Shown in pieces: positions 36,210-44,752 of a stretch of DNA of 64,000 nucleotides. The notes under the pieces were generated by a model. That model had not been told where the DNA came from and searched no databases. It was given only the letters and a program-made list of their open reading frames with translations. The translations under genes were made by a program, and so were the position numbers. This DNA comes from Mariniflexile maritimum (GTDB taxonomy: Bacteria > Bacteroidota > Bacteroidia > Flavobacteriales > Flavobacteriaceae), in assembly GCF_009746565.1 (NCBI RefSeq), contig NZ_WRPN01000004.1:186001-250000 (forward strand), in the 5' to 3' direction. Each line of letters begins with the position of its first letter. Within the stretch, counting starts at the first letter, position 1.

Positions 36210-37046
36210 TTATTTTTCCTTTTTTTGAATTTTCGCCGTATTTTCAAGTCTGTTTACAATAATTTTAGGGTTATTGTACAAATAAACACTGCTGTTTCCA
36301 GATGCTTCCATGGTAAGGGTATCCACAACCTCTAAATAGGCATCGCTAGACATTTCGTTTATGGATTGGCAGGTTTTTGCGGTAAAGTTTCTGCCGTTAA
36401 ATAATGAATAATTATCGGTTCTTACATTCAATTCATTGGTTTCACCTTCAATAATGGCGATGGCACGTTGGTATAGATCGGCATGGGTTTTCAAACTGTA
36501 AATTAAGGCTTCCATTTTGCAGTTCTCGCTCAAGTTTAGTTTTGAGGTATCGCTCGTGATATTCAGTCTCACTTTCGATTTTCCGTTTCCTTGAAATTCA
36601 AATTTTCCTGTTTTCAATGTTAATCCCGCTCTTGCTGAACCTTCGGTAATTACTATGGTGTTTGCCAGTTCCATTGTTGTTAACGAGGTAATTTCGCCTT
36701 TATCGGCCACTTTTATATTGGCTAAACTGGCATCGTAGTTAACGGTAATATGCAATGCTTTTTTTGAGGTAATTCGTGCCGTTTTATGAAAGGTTAGCAC
36801 GCCCGCATTCACATTAAAACTAATAAATTCGTGCAGGTTTTCATCGGTTTCAATGGTTACGGAAGGGGTTTGGTTGTAAATAATGTCAATTTCAAAATCG
36901 TCGTTTACAACAATGGTATGGAAGGCATCAATTTGGGTTTGTTGCACGGTTACCTTTTTATTGCCCCTTACCTTTTCTGGGGTTTGTGCTTGTAAAGTAA
37001 CACAAAATAGTGTTGAGATTAATAGGGAGTTAATTAGCCTAATCAT
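36210..37046 (-). CDS. Head-GIN (DUF2807) family secreted protein
   Basis: A 278-residue secreted protein starting MIRLINSLLISTLFCVTLQAQ, a Sec signal peptide; a longer in-frame start at 37178 is not supported. The body is a run of short beta repeats with alternating polar and branched residues (ETDENLHEFISFNVNAG, TSKLNLSENCKMEAL), as in DUF2807/head-GIN proteins. It differs from the next gene upstream in being a secreted rather than lipidated form. It belongs to the envelope cluster with PspC. Function unknown. Confidence 0.8.
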   Translation of the reverse strand: MIRLINSLLISTLFCVTLQAQTPEKVRGNKKVTVQQTQIDAFHTIVVNDDFEIDIIYNQTPSVTIETDENLHEFISFNVNAGVLTFHKTARITSKKALHITVNYDASLANIKVADKGEITSLTTMELANTIVITEGSARAGLTLKTGKFEFQGNGKSKVRLNITSDTSKLNLSENCKMEALIYSLKTHADLYQRAIAIIEGETNELNVRTDNYSLFNGRNFTAKTCQSINEMSSDAYLEVVDTLTMEASGNSSVYLYNNPKIIVNRLENTAKIQKKEK

Positions 37047-37080
37047 TGATTTAATGAAAGTTGTTGAAAAACAAATATAA

Positions 37081-37122
37081 GAAAAAACCATCCTAAAACT
37101 TATTGTTCTTTTAAGATGGTTT
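37081..37122 (-). terminator. Terminator of the upstream head-GIN gene
   Basis: Read on the minus strand: AAACCATCTT-type stem (arms 37085-37098 and 37109-37122, one mismatch), followed by six T. It separates the two head-GIN genes. Confidence 0.8.
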
Positions 37123-37143
37123 GCAAATTGTTTGGTAGTAGGT

Positions 37144-37872
37144 TTATTTCTGTTTGATGGTACCCGACGCGCTATCATTCATATCTACTTTTTCGGGGTT
37201 TCCATAGTATTTTATGTCGGCACCGCTGCTTGCTTTTGCTATAAGTTCTTTGGTGGCAGTAACGGTAACGTCTGCACCACTGCTGGCTTTAACGTTTCCT
37301 GCTTCGGCTGTTAAGTCGGCCGCTTTTATATCGCTTCCGCTGGAGGCTTTGGCAATAAGTTGGTTGGTTTTTCCTGATATGTTCAAGTCGCTGCCGCTCG
37401 GCGCTTTACAGGTAAGTGTATTCGTATTTACATGTAAAGTCAAATTGCTACCACTAGAGGTTTCAAGCTCAAGGTTTTGCGCAGTGATGGTTTTGGTTGA
37501 TTGCACATGGCTACCGCTAGATGCTACAATGTTGGCGATGGCCTTAAAATGCACCATCACCTTTTTGGATTTACTATAGCCTATGTTTTCTTTGGTGTGA
37601 ATTTTTAATACGCCATCAACAACTTCGGTAACAATGATGCTTTGTAAATTTTCGTCGGCTTCCACAGTAACGTGCTCTGTTTCACTAGGTGTTAAAAAAA
37701 CATCCAAACCTTGCGAAGCTTTAATGGCCGAAAAAGGTTGGTCTAGGCTTCGGCTTTGTGTTGTTACAGTGCCATTTCCATTAACGCCAGGATTTATGTC
37801 CATGTTGAAATTACACGAAAACAAGCTTAAACTGATTAAGGTGGTTACAATAATTTTTACTAAGGTTGTCAT
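37144..37872 (-). CDS. Head-GIN (DUF2807) lipoprotein
   Basis: A 242-residue lipoprotein with lipobox LISLSLFSCNFN. Residues ~40-235 form a repetitive beta solenoid in which 'ASSGSDIKA/ASSGADVTV/ASSGADIKY' units recur about every 17-20 residues. The head-GIN name comes from the G-x-G and SSG turns. It lies 105 bases downstream of the PspC gene on the same strand and ends in its own terminator. These proteins are thought to bind other envelope parts; no activity is known. Confidence 0.88.
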   Translation of the reverse strand: MTTLVKIIVTTLISLSLFSCNFNMDINPGVNGNGTVTTQSRSLDQPFSAIKASQGLDVFLTPSETEHVTVEADENLQSIIVTEVVDGVLKIHTKENIGYSKSKKVMVHFKAIANIVASSGSHVQSTKTITAQNLELETSSGSNLTLHVNTNTLTCKAPSGSDLNISGKTNQLIAKASSGSDIKAADLTAEAGNVKASSGADVTVTATKELIAKASSGADIKYYGNPEKVDMNDSASGTIKQK

Positions 37873-37977
37873 AATTGTTCGTTTTTTGATTGATGGTTTT
37901 TATAGTTCAAATATCCTTTATTATGGTTTTGATGAGAAACATAAATACCTGAACTGTATTTTTTTAATGATGAATTG

Positions 37978-39768
37978 TTATTTTTCCGATTTTATGTTAA
38001 TGCCATTGGCATCCATATTTACTTTTACTTTTTTTGATTCGGCTTTAATGCCGTTTTCATCAATTTTTAGGTTATTGTTGCCGCTTTTAATTTCAATACC
38101 GTTTTCGTTAATGTTTACGTTTGGCGTGTCAATATCCACTTCAAATTCATCTTCGGTACAATCATCACATAACACGCTATCCTCGGCAATTTTTAGGTAG
38201 TGATTTGCGTGTCTTGAAGCTACAATGTTATCATCGTAGGTATCGAAATTTAAAAAATCCTTGGTGTTGTTGTTAAAATTAACCACACAGCCAATGGGCA
38301 AATAAAGGGTGATGTTTAGTTCCTGATCGATAAATTTGTTTTCAGGATTTGTAGTAAAATAAGAGTCCAGTACCAGCGTTTTGTTTTTAATCTCAAATTT
38401 ATAATTGATGTTTTTGGCGCGTTCCCTAGCTTTTTCATAATCCCTTCCATCGGCACTTTTTTCTATGGCAATAGTGGCAATAGAATCGGTCGTGGGCTTT
38501 ACGATTATTTCAATGTCCGATGCATAAATCACCTTTTTTCCTTGGTCATTATAGGCCAATTTAAAGTTGTTGCCTCTGTAATAGTCGTCACGGTAATTGT
38601 CGTTACCAAGCATTTTTATGTTTAACGTATCGGTTTTGGTAACGTTCAGGCCTGTTTTTTCAATGTAACTTTCGTTAAAGGCATGTTCGCTAGCTTCCCT
38701 AATACCAATAACGCTTAAACCTATAATGGCAAACAGCCATAAGCCCAATAAGGTAAATTTTGCAATGCTTCCTATTGATTTTAAGTTGTTTATAAGAATT
38801 TTCAGGCCCAAATAAAACAGAAAAAAGAACGGGATGCCAAACGCTAAAAACACCAGCAACGATGCAAACCAAATGGGGGTATTGCCTGCATTGGCAACAT
38901 TTAAAAATTCTATGCCCGGGATGTGCAAAACATTGGCGATACCCACAGAAAACCAACCAATAATTAAAGCAATAAGGGCAGAAGCACCAACTATAATCAA
39001 TATAATGCCTATAAACTTCGCAAATACTTTAAAGAAAAACATGATAATATCCGCGATGGTATCGAAAAAGTTCTTGGAGGTCGATTTTATGGAATTGCCT
39101 TGTTTTTTAAAATCGACGTTTTTTGCGGCATTTGATACCGATTCCGAAACGTTTTTTGCAACACCCGTTACGGTCTCAGAAACCGTTTCAAACCCGTCCT
39201 TTATTTTTTTTTCAATGTTGCTAATGGTAACCGGTTCGCCCGTCATCATTATCTTTTCGGCCGTTGTTTTGGCTTCGGGCACCAAAATCCAGAGTAGGAT
39301 GTACAGTAAAATGCCCGTTCCCATACCAAAAATTAATAATATCCATACCAATCGTATCCAAATGGTATCGATGCCAAAATAATGGCCCAAGCCAGAGGCT
39401 ACACCACCAATGTACGAGTTCTCGGTATCTCTAAACAGTTTTTTGGATGTGGTTGTTTTTCTTTGGAAAGTGGCGTGAGGCTCTTCATCCTCAAAAATCT
39501 CGTCATCAACCAAATAATCTTCCGGTTGCCCCATGATGGAAATCACATCGTCCACTTCCTTCAGCCTAATTACCTGTTTGTCGTTTTGTACACGCTCGTT
39601 AAAAAGTTCGGCAATACGCGCCTCAATATCGGCAAGTATTTCGGTTCTGCCCTGAGAGTCTGTAAACGAACGTTTTATGGCCTCAAGATAGCGTTGCAGT
39701 TTTAAATAGGCATCTTCGTCAATATGGAAAAAAGTGCCTGCTAAATTTATGTTGACTGTTTTATTCAT
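37978..39768 (-). CDS. PspC-domain membrane protein
   Basis: A 596-residue membrane protein. Residues ~1-90 are a soluble helical region (LQRYLEAIKRSFTD). The PspC domain follows: KLFRDTENSYIGGVASGLGHYF then two TM helices with WILLIFGMGTGILLYILLWILVP. A central part has further TM helices, and the last ~230 residues are a DUF4097/head-GIN-like beta region outside the membrane ending NENGIEIKSGNNNL. Its ATG overlaps the PadR stop (ATGA, 39765-39768). PspC in other bacteria senses membrane stress; here that is inference from the domain. Confidence 0.88.
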   Translation of the reverse strand: MNKTVNINLAGTFFHIDEDAYLKLQRYLEAIKRSFTDSQGRTEILADIEARIAELFNERVQNDKQVIRLKEVDDVISIMGQPEDYLVDDEIFEDEEPHATFQRKTTTSKKLFRDTENSYIGGVASGLGHYFGIDTIWIRLVWILLIFGMGTGILLYILLWILVPEAKTTAEKIMMTGEPVTISNIEKKIKDGFETVSETVTGVAKNVSESVSNAAKNVDFKKQGNSIKSTSKNFFDTIADIIMFFFKVFAKFIGIILIIVGASALIALIIGWFSVGIANVLHIPGIEFLNVANAGNTPIWFASLLVFLAFGIPFFFLFYLGLKILINNLKSIGSIAKFTLLGLWLFAIIGLSVIGIREASEHAFNESYIEKTGLNVTKTDTLNIKMLGNDNYRDDYYRGNNFKLAYNDQGKKVIYASDIEIIVKPTTDSIATIAIEKSADGRDYEKARERAKNINYKFEIKNKTLVLDSYFTTNPENKFIDQELNITLYLPIGCVVNFNNNTKDFLNFDTYDDNIVASRHANHYLKIAEDSVLCDDCTEDEFEVDIDTPNVNINENGIEIKSGNNNLKIDENGIKAESKKVKVNMDANGINIKSEK

Positions 39769-40106
39769 TTTGATGGATTTTTTTGTTTGGTTACTATATT
39801 TACAGCATTTTGCAATTCGGTCCAGGTGGTGTCAAGTTCTTTTAAAAAAAGCTTTCCCGTTTCTGTTAAACCGTAATATTTTCGTGGCGGCCCCGAGGTC
39901 GATTCTTCCCAGCGGTAATTTAAAAGGCCCACGTTTTTTAATCGTGTTAGTAGCGGGTAAATAGTACCTTCTACTACAAGCAGTTTGGCGTCTTTTAAGG
40001 TGTCTAAAATTTCTGCAACATAGGCATCCTCGTCTTTTAGTACCGATAGAATGCAGAATTCCAAAACCCCTTTGCGCATTTGTGCTTTTGTGTTTTCTAT
40101 CTTCAT
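39765..40106 (-). CDS. PadR-family transcription regulator
   Basis: A 113-residue winged-helix regulator. It contains the PadR pattern RKGVLEFCILSVLKDEDAYV, EILDTLKDAKLLVVEGTIY, LLTRLKNVGLL then ESTSGPPRKYYGLTETGK. It overlaps the PspC gene by four bases (ATGA), so the two are translationally coupled. PadR proteins often repress their own operon; a likely target is the PadR-PspC-head-GIN unit. The effector is unknown. A 116-base repeat lies just upstream. Confidence 0.93.
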   Translation of the reverse strand: MKIENTKAQMRKGVLEFCILSVLKDEDAYVAEILDTLKDAKLLVVEGTIYPLLTRLKNVGLLNYRWEESTSGPPRKYYGLTETGKLFLKELDTTWTELQNAVNIVTKQKNPSK

Positions 40107-40189
40107 GTTCTTAAGCGTTTTAATAATGTGAAACTGTTCATTTTTTTGATTGATTTGATGATTGTATTGATGAAATTTTTATTTTTTTT

Positions 40190-40305
40190 GGCGTTACCTT
40201 TATCCTGAAACAAGTTCAGGAACTGGTCGGGCTTTACGCTGCAAGTCCTCGCGCCCCCTAAAACGTCGGGGTCGCTGTGGGCTTTCCGCTTCAATCCCTA
40301 ACGCA
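40190..40305. repeat. Interspersed repeat with GGCGTTA/TAACGC ends
   Basis: A GC-rich element in AT-rich spacer. Short end repeats are GGCGTTA and TAACGC. Inside are a hairpin CCTGAA/TTCAGG and two imperfect copies of a word like GGGCTTTACGCTGCAAGTCC and GGGCTTTCCGCTTCAATCCC. This resembles an element widely dispersed in Flavobacteriaceae genomes; that recollection is not verified here. It lies between PadR and DUF4870 genes. Confidence 0.55.
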
Positions 40306-40343
40306 GTGGTGCCTTCCATGTAAGTTTCGTGCCGGCCATAAGT

Positions 40344-40790
40344 TTATTTTAAAAAATTTATAGTAAAAGGATATTTATAATAGTTTCCGTCTCTTGCCTT
40401 TAAACTGGCATTAACTATTAAAATAAGTTCAATAATAAAGGCAACAACCGCCAATACACCCAAACCGCCACCAATATATAATAATGTTGAAGGCTTGCCA
40501 ATGTTGATGTGCAAATCGTGAAACCCATTAAAATCGATAAAGTCCATACCGCTAAACAATTTGAAAATGAAAAACGGTACCGTAAGCATCCCAATAATGA
40601 TGCTATAGAGCAAAATGCTTATTTGGAAATTGATTATTTGCTTGCCATGGGCATCTACAAACTCCGATTTGTCCTTGTTCGCCACCCATAAAATAATGGG
40701 GCCTAAAAAATTTCCAAACGGAATGATAAACCTGCTAAAGGTTGATAGATGAATAAATGTGGCGATGTTTTTTTGGTGTGTGTCTAGCAT
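40344..40790 (-). CDS. DUF4870 membrane protein
   Basis: A 148-residue inner-membrane protein with about three TM segments. The DUF4870 pattern is visible: HLSTFSRFIIPFGNFLGP then IILWVANKDKSEFVDAHGKQ, followed by the TM pairs and an ending ASLKARDGNYYKYPFTI. Function unknown; these genes are often near PspC/PadR clusters, as here. The GC-rich repeat separates it from PadR. Confidence 0.88.
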   Translation of the reverse strand: MLDTHQKNIATFIHLSTFSRFIIPFGNFLGPIILWVANKDKSEFVDAHGKQIINFQISILLYSIIIGMLTVPFFIFKLFSGMDFIDFNGFHDLHINIGKPSTLLYIGGGLGVLAVVAFIIELILIVNASLKARDGNYYKYPFTINFLK

Positions 40791-40936
40791 GATTTTAAAA
40801 CATATAATAGTTTCTTATGCAAATATATGTCTTAAAACAGGTATTATGTTACGCATAGTACCATAATTTAACATAAAATTAACAATTACGGATGCTGATT
40901 ATTTTCTTAACTTAGTGAAAATTTTAAAAGTTTATA

Positions 40937-41392
40937 ATGACTTTAACTCCTGCAAAACTAAATACATTCACCATTTTTAAATTGCCTTCTGCATTTCTTT
41001 GTGGTGTGCGTACCAAATATATTGACGGCACTAAATGTGTAGTAACCGTAAAACACCGATGGATAAACCAAAACCCCTTTAACTCCATGTTTTGGGCGGT
41101 TCAAGGAATGGCTGCCGAGTTTTCAACAGGCGCCTTGATGATTGCAAAAATTAAGGATTCTGGCAAACGAGTGTCTATGTTGGTAACTTCCAATACGGCC
41201 ACTTTTTCAAAAAAAGCAACCGGACGCATTACGTTTACATGCAACGATGGCCATTTAATTGATAAGGCACTTAAAAAAACCAACGAAACAGGCGAGGGGC
41301 AAACCGTACAAATGAAATCAATCGGCATTAATGAAGCAGGTGTTGAGGTTTCAACCTTTGTTTTTGAATGGAGCATTAAATTTAAGGGTTAA
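40937..41392 (+). CDS. DUF4442 (hotdog-fold) protein
   Basis: A 151-residue soluble protein. It resembles DUF4442, a hotdog-fold family related to acyl-CoA thioesterases, with the FNSMFWAVQGMAAEFSTG segment corresponding to the region before the central helix and SKKATGRITFTCNDGHLI in the core strands. No obvious catalytic Asp/Glu pair can be assigned by eye, so an enzyme role is uncertain. It is followed by the AIM24-type gene after 165 bases. Confidence 0.7.
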   Translation: MTLTPAKLNTFTIFKLPSAFLCGVRTKYIDGTKCVVTVKHRWINQNPFNSMFWAVQGMAAEFSTGALMIAKIKDSGKRVSMLVTSNTATFSKKATGRITFTCNDGHLIDKALKKTNETGEGQTVQMKSIGINEAGVEVSTFVFEWSIKFKG

Positions 41393-41494
41393 GTTGTATG
41401 TTGTTAAGTCGTTTAGCTGTTTTACAACGCAACAACAAACACCTTAACAACTAACAAAAAATGTAACAAATGCATAAACAATACTACAAATAAA

Positions 41495-41526
41495 CAATTC
41501 AACGATTTAACAATTCAACGATTTAA
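41495..41526 (+). repeat. Tandem 16-bp repeat in AIM24 leader
   Basis: Two exact copies of CAATTCAACGATTTAA, followed by CAAATCAACAAATCAAC. This A/C-rich leader lies 30 bases before a start codon. A similar run precedes the permease gene at 32668-32705. Confidence 0.75.
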
Positions 41527-41557
41527 CAAATCAACAAATCAACAAAAAAATAAAAAA

Positions 41558-42358
41558 ATGACAGCACACGAAATTGATTATAGAATTTACGGCGAAGAAA
41601 TGCAATATGTAGAAATTGAACTCGACCCTCAAGAAGGCGTTGTGGCAGAAGCGGGCAGTTTTATGATGATGGACGATGGCATTAAAATGGAAACTATTTT
41701 TGGCGATGGCTCGCAAAACGATTCTGGTTTACTGGGAAAGATTTTGGGTGCTGGCAAACGCATTCTAACCGGAGAAAGTTTGTTTATGACCGCGTTTTAC
41801 AATACGCTTTCCGGTAAGCGCAACGTATCGTTCGCATCGCCCTATCCCGGAAAAATAATCCCTGTCGATTTAACCGAGTTTGGCGGTAAATTTATTTGTC
41901 AAAAAGACGCTTTTTTGTGTGCCGCTAAAGGGTTAAGCGTTGGCATTGAGTTTTCAAGAAAACTGGGTCGCGGACTTTTTGGCGGCGAAGGATTCATTAT
42001 GCAAAAGTTGGAGGGCGATGGTATGGCGTTTGTGCATGCAGGGGGCACTATGGCTAAAAAAATATTACAACGTGGTGAAACCTTGCGTGTTGATACCGGT
42101 TGTATTGTTGGCTTTACCCAAGAAATAGATTATGACATCGAGTTTGTGGGCGGTATTAAAAATACTGTTTTTGGTGGTGAAGGTCTGTTTTTTGCCAAAT
42201 TGCAAGGTCCGGGAACCGTTTATATTCAATCATTACCTTTTAGCCGATTGGCAGGTCGCGTATTGGCATCGGCACCACAAGGCGGTGGCAAGCAAAAAGG
42301 GGAAGGCAGTATTTTAGGTGGACTTGGTAATATTTTAGATGGCGATAATCGGTTTTAG
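41558..42358 (+). CDS. AIM24/TIGR00266-family protein
   Basis: A 266-residue beta-rich protein: two related beta-sandwich halves separated around residue 130. Recognisable segments are [39 protein letters not shown], then [20 protein letters not shown] and [20 protein letters not shown]. It matches TIGR00266, similar to mitochondrial AIM24, whose biochemical role is unknown. Glycine-rich C-terminus ([16 protein letters not shown]) is typical. It marks the left border of the 42.4-45.5 kb accessory island. Confidence 0.88.
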   Translation: MTAHEIDYRIYGEEMQYVEIELDPQEGVVAEAGSFMMMDDGIKMETIFGDGSQNDSGLLGKILGAGKRILTGESLFMTAFYNTLSGKRNVSFASPYPGKIIPVDLTEFGGKFICQKDAFLCAAKGLSVGIEFSRKLGRGLFGGEGFIMQKLEGDGMAFVHAGGTMAKKILQRGETLRVDTGCIVGFTQEIDYDIEFVGGIKNTVFGGEGLFFAKLQGPGTVYIQSLPFSRLAGRVLASAPQGGGKQKGEGSILGGLGNILDGDNRF

Positions 42359-42566
42359 ATTTTGGTAAAAATGGTGCTTTTTGTTAAAAAATATTTTAAT
42401 TCACCACTATTAATCAAAGTTTATAAAATTTGAAACAGAAGATGTTCCCACCTTGGGAAATACTTTTTTTATAGATTCAAAAAAAATAATTGCAGGCTAG
42501 AGCTATTACCGTTTTTAGAGGGTAATAAATTTATTGTTGTTTTGTAGTTGTGGGCATGAGTAATAG

Positions 42567-42770
42567 ACAAACCACTTAACAGGTCATAATTCTATTGGTG
42601 GATATAGCGATACTGTACGTGATATACTTATTCAAAATGCTCCAAATATCAATAGCTATGATGATGCTTTTAATTTCTTAAATGGTCTAACAAATCATAT
42701 ACGGCAACTTATAGAAGCAAATCAAAATATGAATATAGGGCAAATTTCAAATTTAATTAGTTATCCGTAA
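42567..42770 (+). pseudogene. C-terminal fragment of an AHH-type nuclease toxin
   Basis: An open frame with no start codon nearby (a stop at 42564-42566 lies directly upstream) reads TNHLTGHNSIGGYSDTVRDI, then APNINSYDDAFNFLNGLTNH and ends ISNLISYP. The H-N-S-x-x-Y-x-x-x-V pattern followed by a helix pair resembles the tail of AHH/HNH-like endonuclease modules of polymorphic toxins, where it is followed by an immunity gene. Here an immunity-like gene starts four bases later. Only 67 residues remain, so it is a decayed toxin or an orphan module end. Identification is by pattern memory. Confidence 0.55.
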
Positions 42771-42774
42771 ATAA

Positions 42775-43451
42775 ATGAAATACTATAAGCTAACAACAAT
42801 TGGTGCTAACAGAAATGAAATTGGAATCTCTCTCCAAAGTATAAGTGGTTACTTTGGAGATATTCAAAAAGATTTTATGCCCTTTGAAGGAAAAATAGAT
42901 TTTGATTTCGAATTGCCAATACCAAAATTACAAGATAAAGCAAACTTAACAACTATGTTGGACGTAGTGATGATACCATCAAAATTTCTCGTGGTACAAA
43001 ATCATTTTATAGAATTTTTTTAAAAATTTAATATAGGACACTATCAAAAATGGCCAATTAAAATAGAATATAAAAAGCTTTTATTCAAGACTACAGTTTG
43101 TTTTATTTAACCGAAACAAAACAAACAGACTACATTGATTTTGCTAAAAGTGAATTTTATATCGGTTCTCTAAAAGATTATACTTTAATAGGAAAGAATA
43201 TAAAAATAACCGACTATGAAAATTATCTAAGTTGTTTTGAAATTTTAAAAGAAGATAATCTATGGCTTAAACACAAAAAAATTGTATTGATCCTAAATAA
43301 TTCTAAAGACGACATGTTTAGAATTATTAATACTCCAGCGGGAGGCTACTATGCTTCGGAAAGATTAAAAAATGAAATTTTGAAGAAAAGATTTTCTGGA
43401 ATGGTATTTAAAGAAATTACGACTGACAGAAAAGTAGAAGTGATTTATTAA
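42775..43451 (+). pseudogene. Broken immunity-like gene (Imm11/DUF1629-like)
   Basis: Two frames join into one protein. The first (42775-43023) begins MKYYKLTTIGANRNEIGISL and stops at a TAA after HFIEFF. After that stop the same frame continues KFNIGHYQKWPIKIEY, then a one-base shift in the A run near 43072-43076 moves to the second frame, FIQDYSLFYLTETKQTDYID, ending at 43451. So there is a nonsense change plus a single-base deletion. The reconstructed ~225-residue protein with the late YYASERLKNEILKKRFSGM segment resembles Imm11/DUF1629 immunity proteins. It directly follows the toxin tail. Confidence 0.65.
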
Positions 43452-43575
43452 TAAAATACTGCCTACAACACGGTATATAAAAAATAGCAGTTAAAGGCTA
43501 AACCAAGAGTTTGCTTCTTTTATGCTATCTTTTTCCTAAACCGAAAATTGACACGTATAAATCTGCTCCATTTTC
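43452..43575 (+). repeat. Structured 3' repeat, copy B
   Basis: Starts right after the stop of the immunity-like gene: CTACAACACGGTATATAAAA, AATAGCA, hairpin, TGCTATCTTTTT, then CCGAAAATTGACACGTATAAA. Its core (43465-43531) matches copy A in inverted orientation. Base changes in the apical stem (GC-AAAC with GTTTGC here, AACCAA/TTGGTT in A) keep pairing, so the fold is conserved. The segment after the hairpin matches copy C. Confidence 0.82.
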
Positions 43576-43919
43576 ATATTCCAACAGGTTACCTTTAATG
43601 CTGAAAAGTCCGTTCCAAAACCAATGTTTCCGGTGAATTTTTAATTTGGGAAATCTAATTTTAGCCAATCTTTACGCTGTTTCATAGACTTCCATTAGCT
43701 TCCTGAAAGCAGATTTAAAACAACTGATTTTAATATGTATTACTGACAAAAAACTGACAGAAAAAAGCACTAAAAGCCAACACCGAATTAAAAAAATTGC
43801 TACTTTAGGCTTGTGCTTAGTTTGTTGCCCTGTTTGCCTGCTTCCAATTTTCCTACTGAAAATCGTCACATTCAAAAAAAGCAACTTTTTCCTAAAAATA
43901 AACACACTAACCGAACAAA

Positions 43920-43948
43920 CATTTTTACCACACAAAAAGGTAAAAATG
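43920..43948. promoter_or_regulatory. Inverted repeat upstream of the lipoprotein gene
   Basis: Perfect 10-bp arms CATTTTTACC and GGTAAAAATG with a 9-base spacer, ending 23 bases before the next start codon. It could be an operator or a hairpin in the leader. Confidence 0.5.
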
Positions 43949-43971
43949 CGGGTTGTTAATATATTATAAAC

Positions 43972-44403
43972 ATGAAATCATTTAAACAAATTTTAATATT
44001 TTTTATCTATTTATTACTGTTAAATGGATGCTCTTCTATCAAGGAAGAATTAATTCCAACATATAATAAAGGTGGTTATAAAATGAAAATAGTAAAGTCC
44101 AATATCAAAGCTTCCTATTTAAAAATTTCAGGTAAAGTCTCTGATGTTATGAACAACAAACCTTTAGATAATGTTTACTTATCCATAGGGTGTAACAAAA
44201 TAAAAAATTCACAAAATGGAGAATATTCCATATTAATAAAAAACGATTTTAAAGATAATTATTTATTTGTTGAAGTAGTTTCTATTGGTTATAAAACAAT
44301 TCAAACAAAATTTATTAATATAACTAATGAAAGTGAAATTAAAATTGATTTTTATCTTACGGAAGATGATAGGCCCTTAATTAATTGTGAAGGAATTAAT
44401 TAG
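43972..44403 (+). CDS. Small lipoprotein with a carboxypeptidase-regulatory-like domain
   Basis: A 143-residue lipoprotein: signal peptide and lipobox LLLLNGCSS. Residues ~45-130 form a beta-sandwich of the CarboxypepD_reg type (ISGKVSDVMNNKPLDNVYLS ... VEVVSIGYKTIQTKFINI). That domain often starts outer-membrane receptors, but here it stands alone. It is strongly AT-rich and followed directly by repeat copy C. Function unknown. Confidence 0.72.
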   Translation: MKSFKQILIFFIYLLLLNGCSSIKEELIPTYNKGGYKMKIVKSNIKASYLKISGKVSDVMNNKPLDNVYLSIGCNKIKNSQNGEYSILIKNDFKDNYLFVEVVSIGYKTIQTKFINITNESEIKIDFYLTEDDRPLINCEGIN

Positions 44404-44520
44404 CAAATACAAACCATACACATTCATAATATTTTTTACGAGTTTATCCAAAAGTTTGGTTTTTTCTGCTATCTATATTTAAAACCAAAAATTGGCACGT
44501 ATAAATTTGCTGCTTTTCAT
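44404..44520 (+). repeat. Structured 3' repeat, copy C (diverged)
   Basis: Directly follows the lipoprotein stop. It opens CAAATACAAACCA as copy A does (AAATACAAACCA) and holds TCCAAAAGTTTGGT, then CTGCTATCTAT and AAAATTGGCACGTATAAATT, the last matching copy B (AAAATTGACACGTATAAAT). The left arm of the large hairpin is degraded, but the inner CCAA/TTGG pairing remains. Sequence to 44752 is AT-rich spacer. Confidence 0.7.
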
Positions 44521-44696
44521 ATACCAGAACATTGGTTGGTATTGTGTAAGTACTTAAAATCAGATAGTCTTCATTCCAAAAAAACGCCTCCCCATATTTG
44601 GTATCCTATACACGATACCAAATCTTAGATAATCAAAAATTCATAACAGATTTATTAATAATTGAAAAATATATTTTGAATTAAATTATTTTTTTA

Positions 44697-44726
44697 TTGT
44701 TTATCAATAAATTTTTTTTATTTTTG
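44697..44726 (+). promoter_or_regulatory. Promoter of the DUF2975-HTH pair (TTG, 19-base spacer, TATTTTTG)
   Basis: TTG at 44697-44699 and TATTTTTG at 44719-44726 with 19 bases between match the Bacteroidota consensus closely, 26 bases before the start. Confidence 0.65.
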
Positions 44727-44752
44727 AAACATCAATTTGTAATTTATCAATT

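Noticed and set aside
40103-40294. Minus-strand ORF over the GC-rich repeat
   Set aside because: It reads through the interspersed repeat and into the PadR leader; no protein-like features.
43452-43575. Repeat as a classic integron attC site
   Set aside because: The attC core ends (RYYYAAC and GTTRRRY) are not present in the right places, and no integrase gene is in the window; kept only as an analogy.
43672-43935. Minus-strand ORF of 87 codons between repeat copy B and the lipoprotein gene
   Set aside because: Cysteine- and phenylalanine-rich residues from AT-rich spacer, no signal or family pattern, and it covers a likely operator region.
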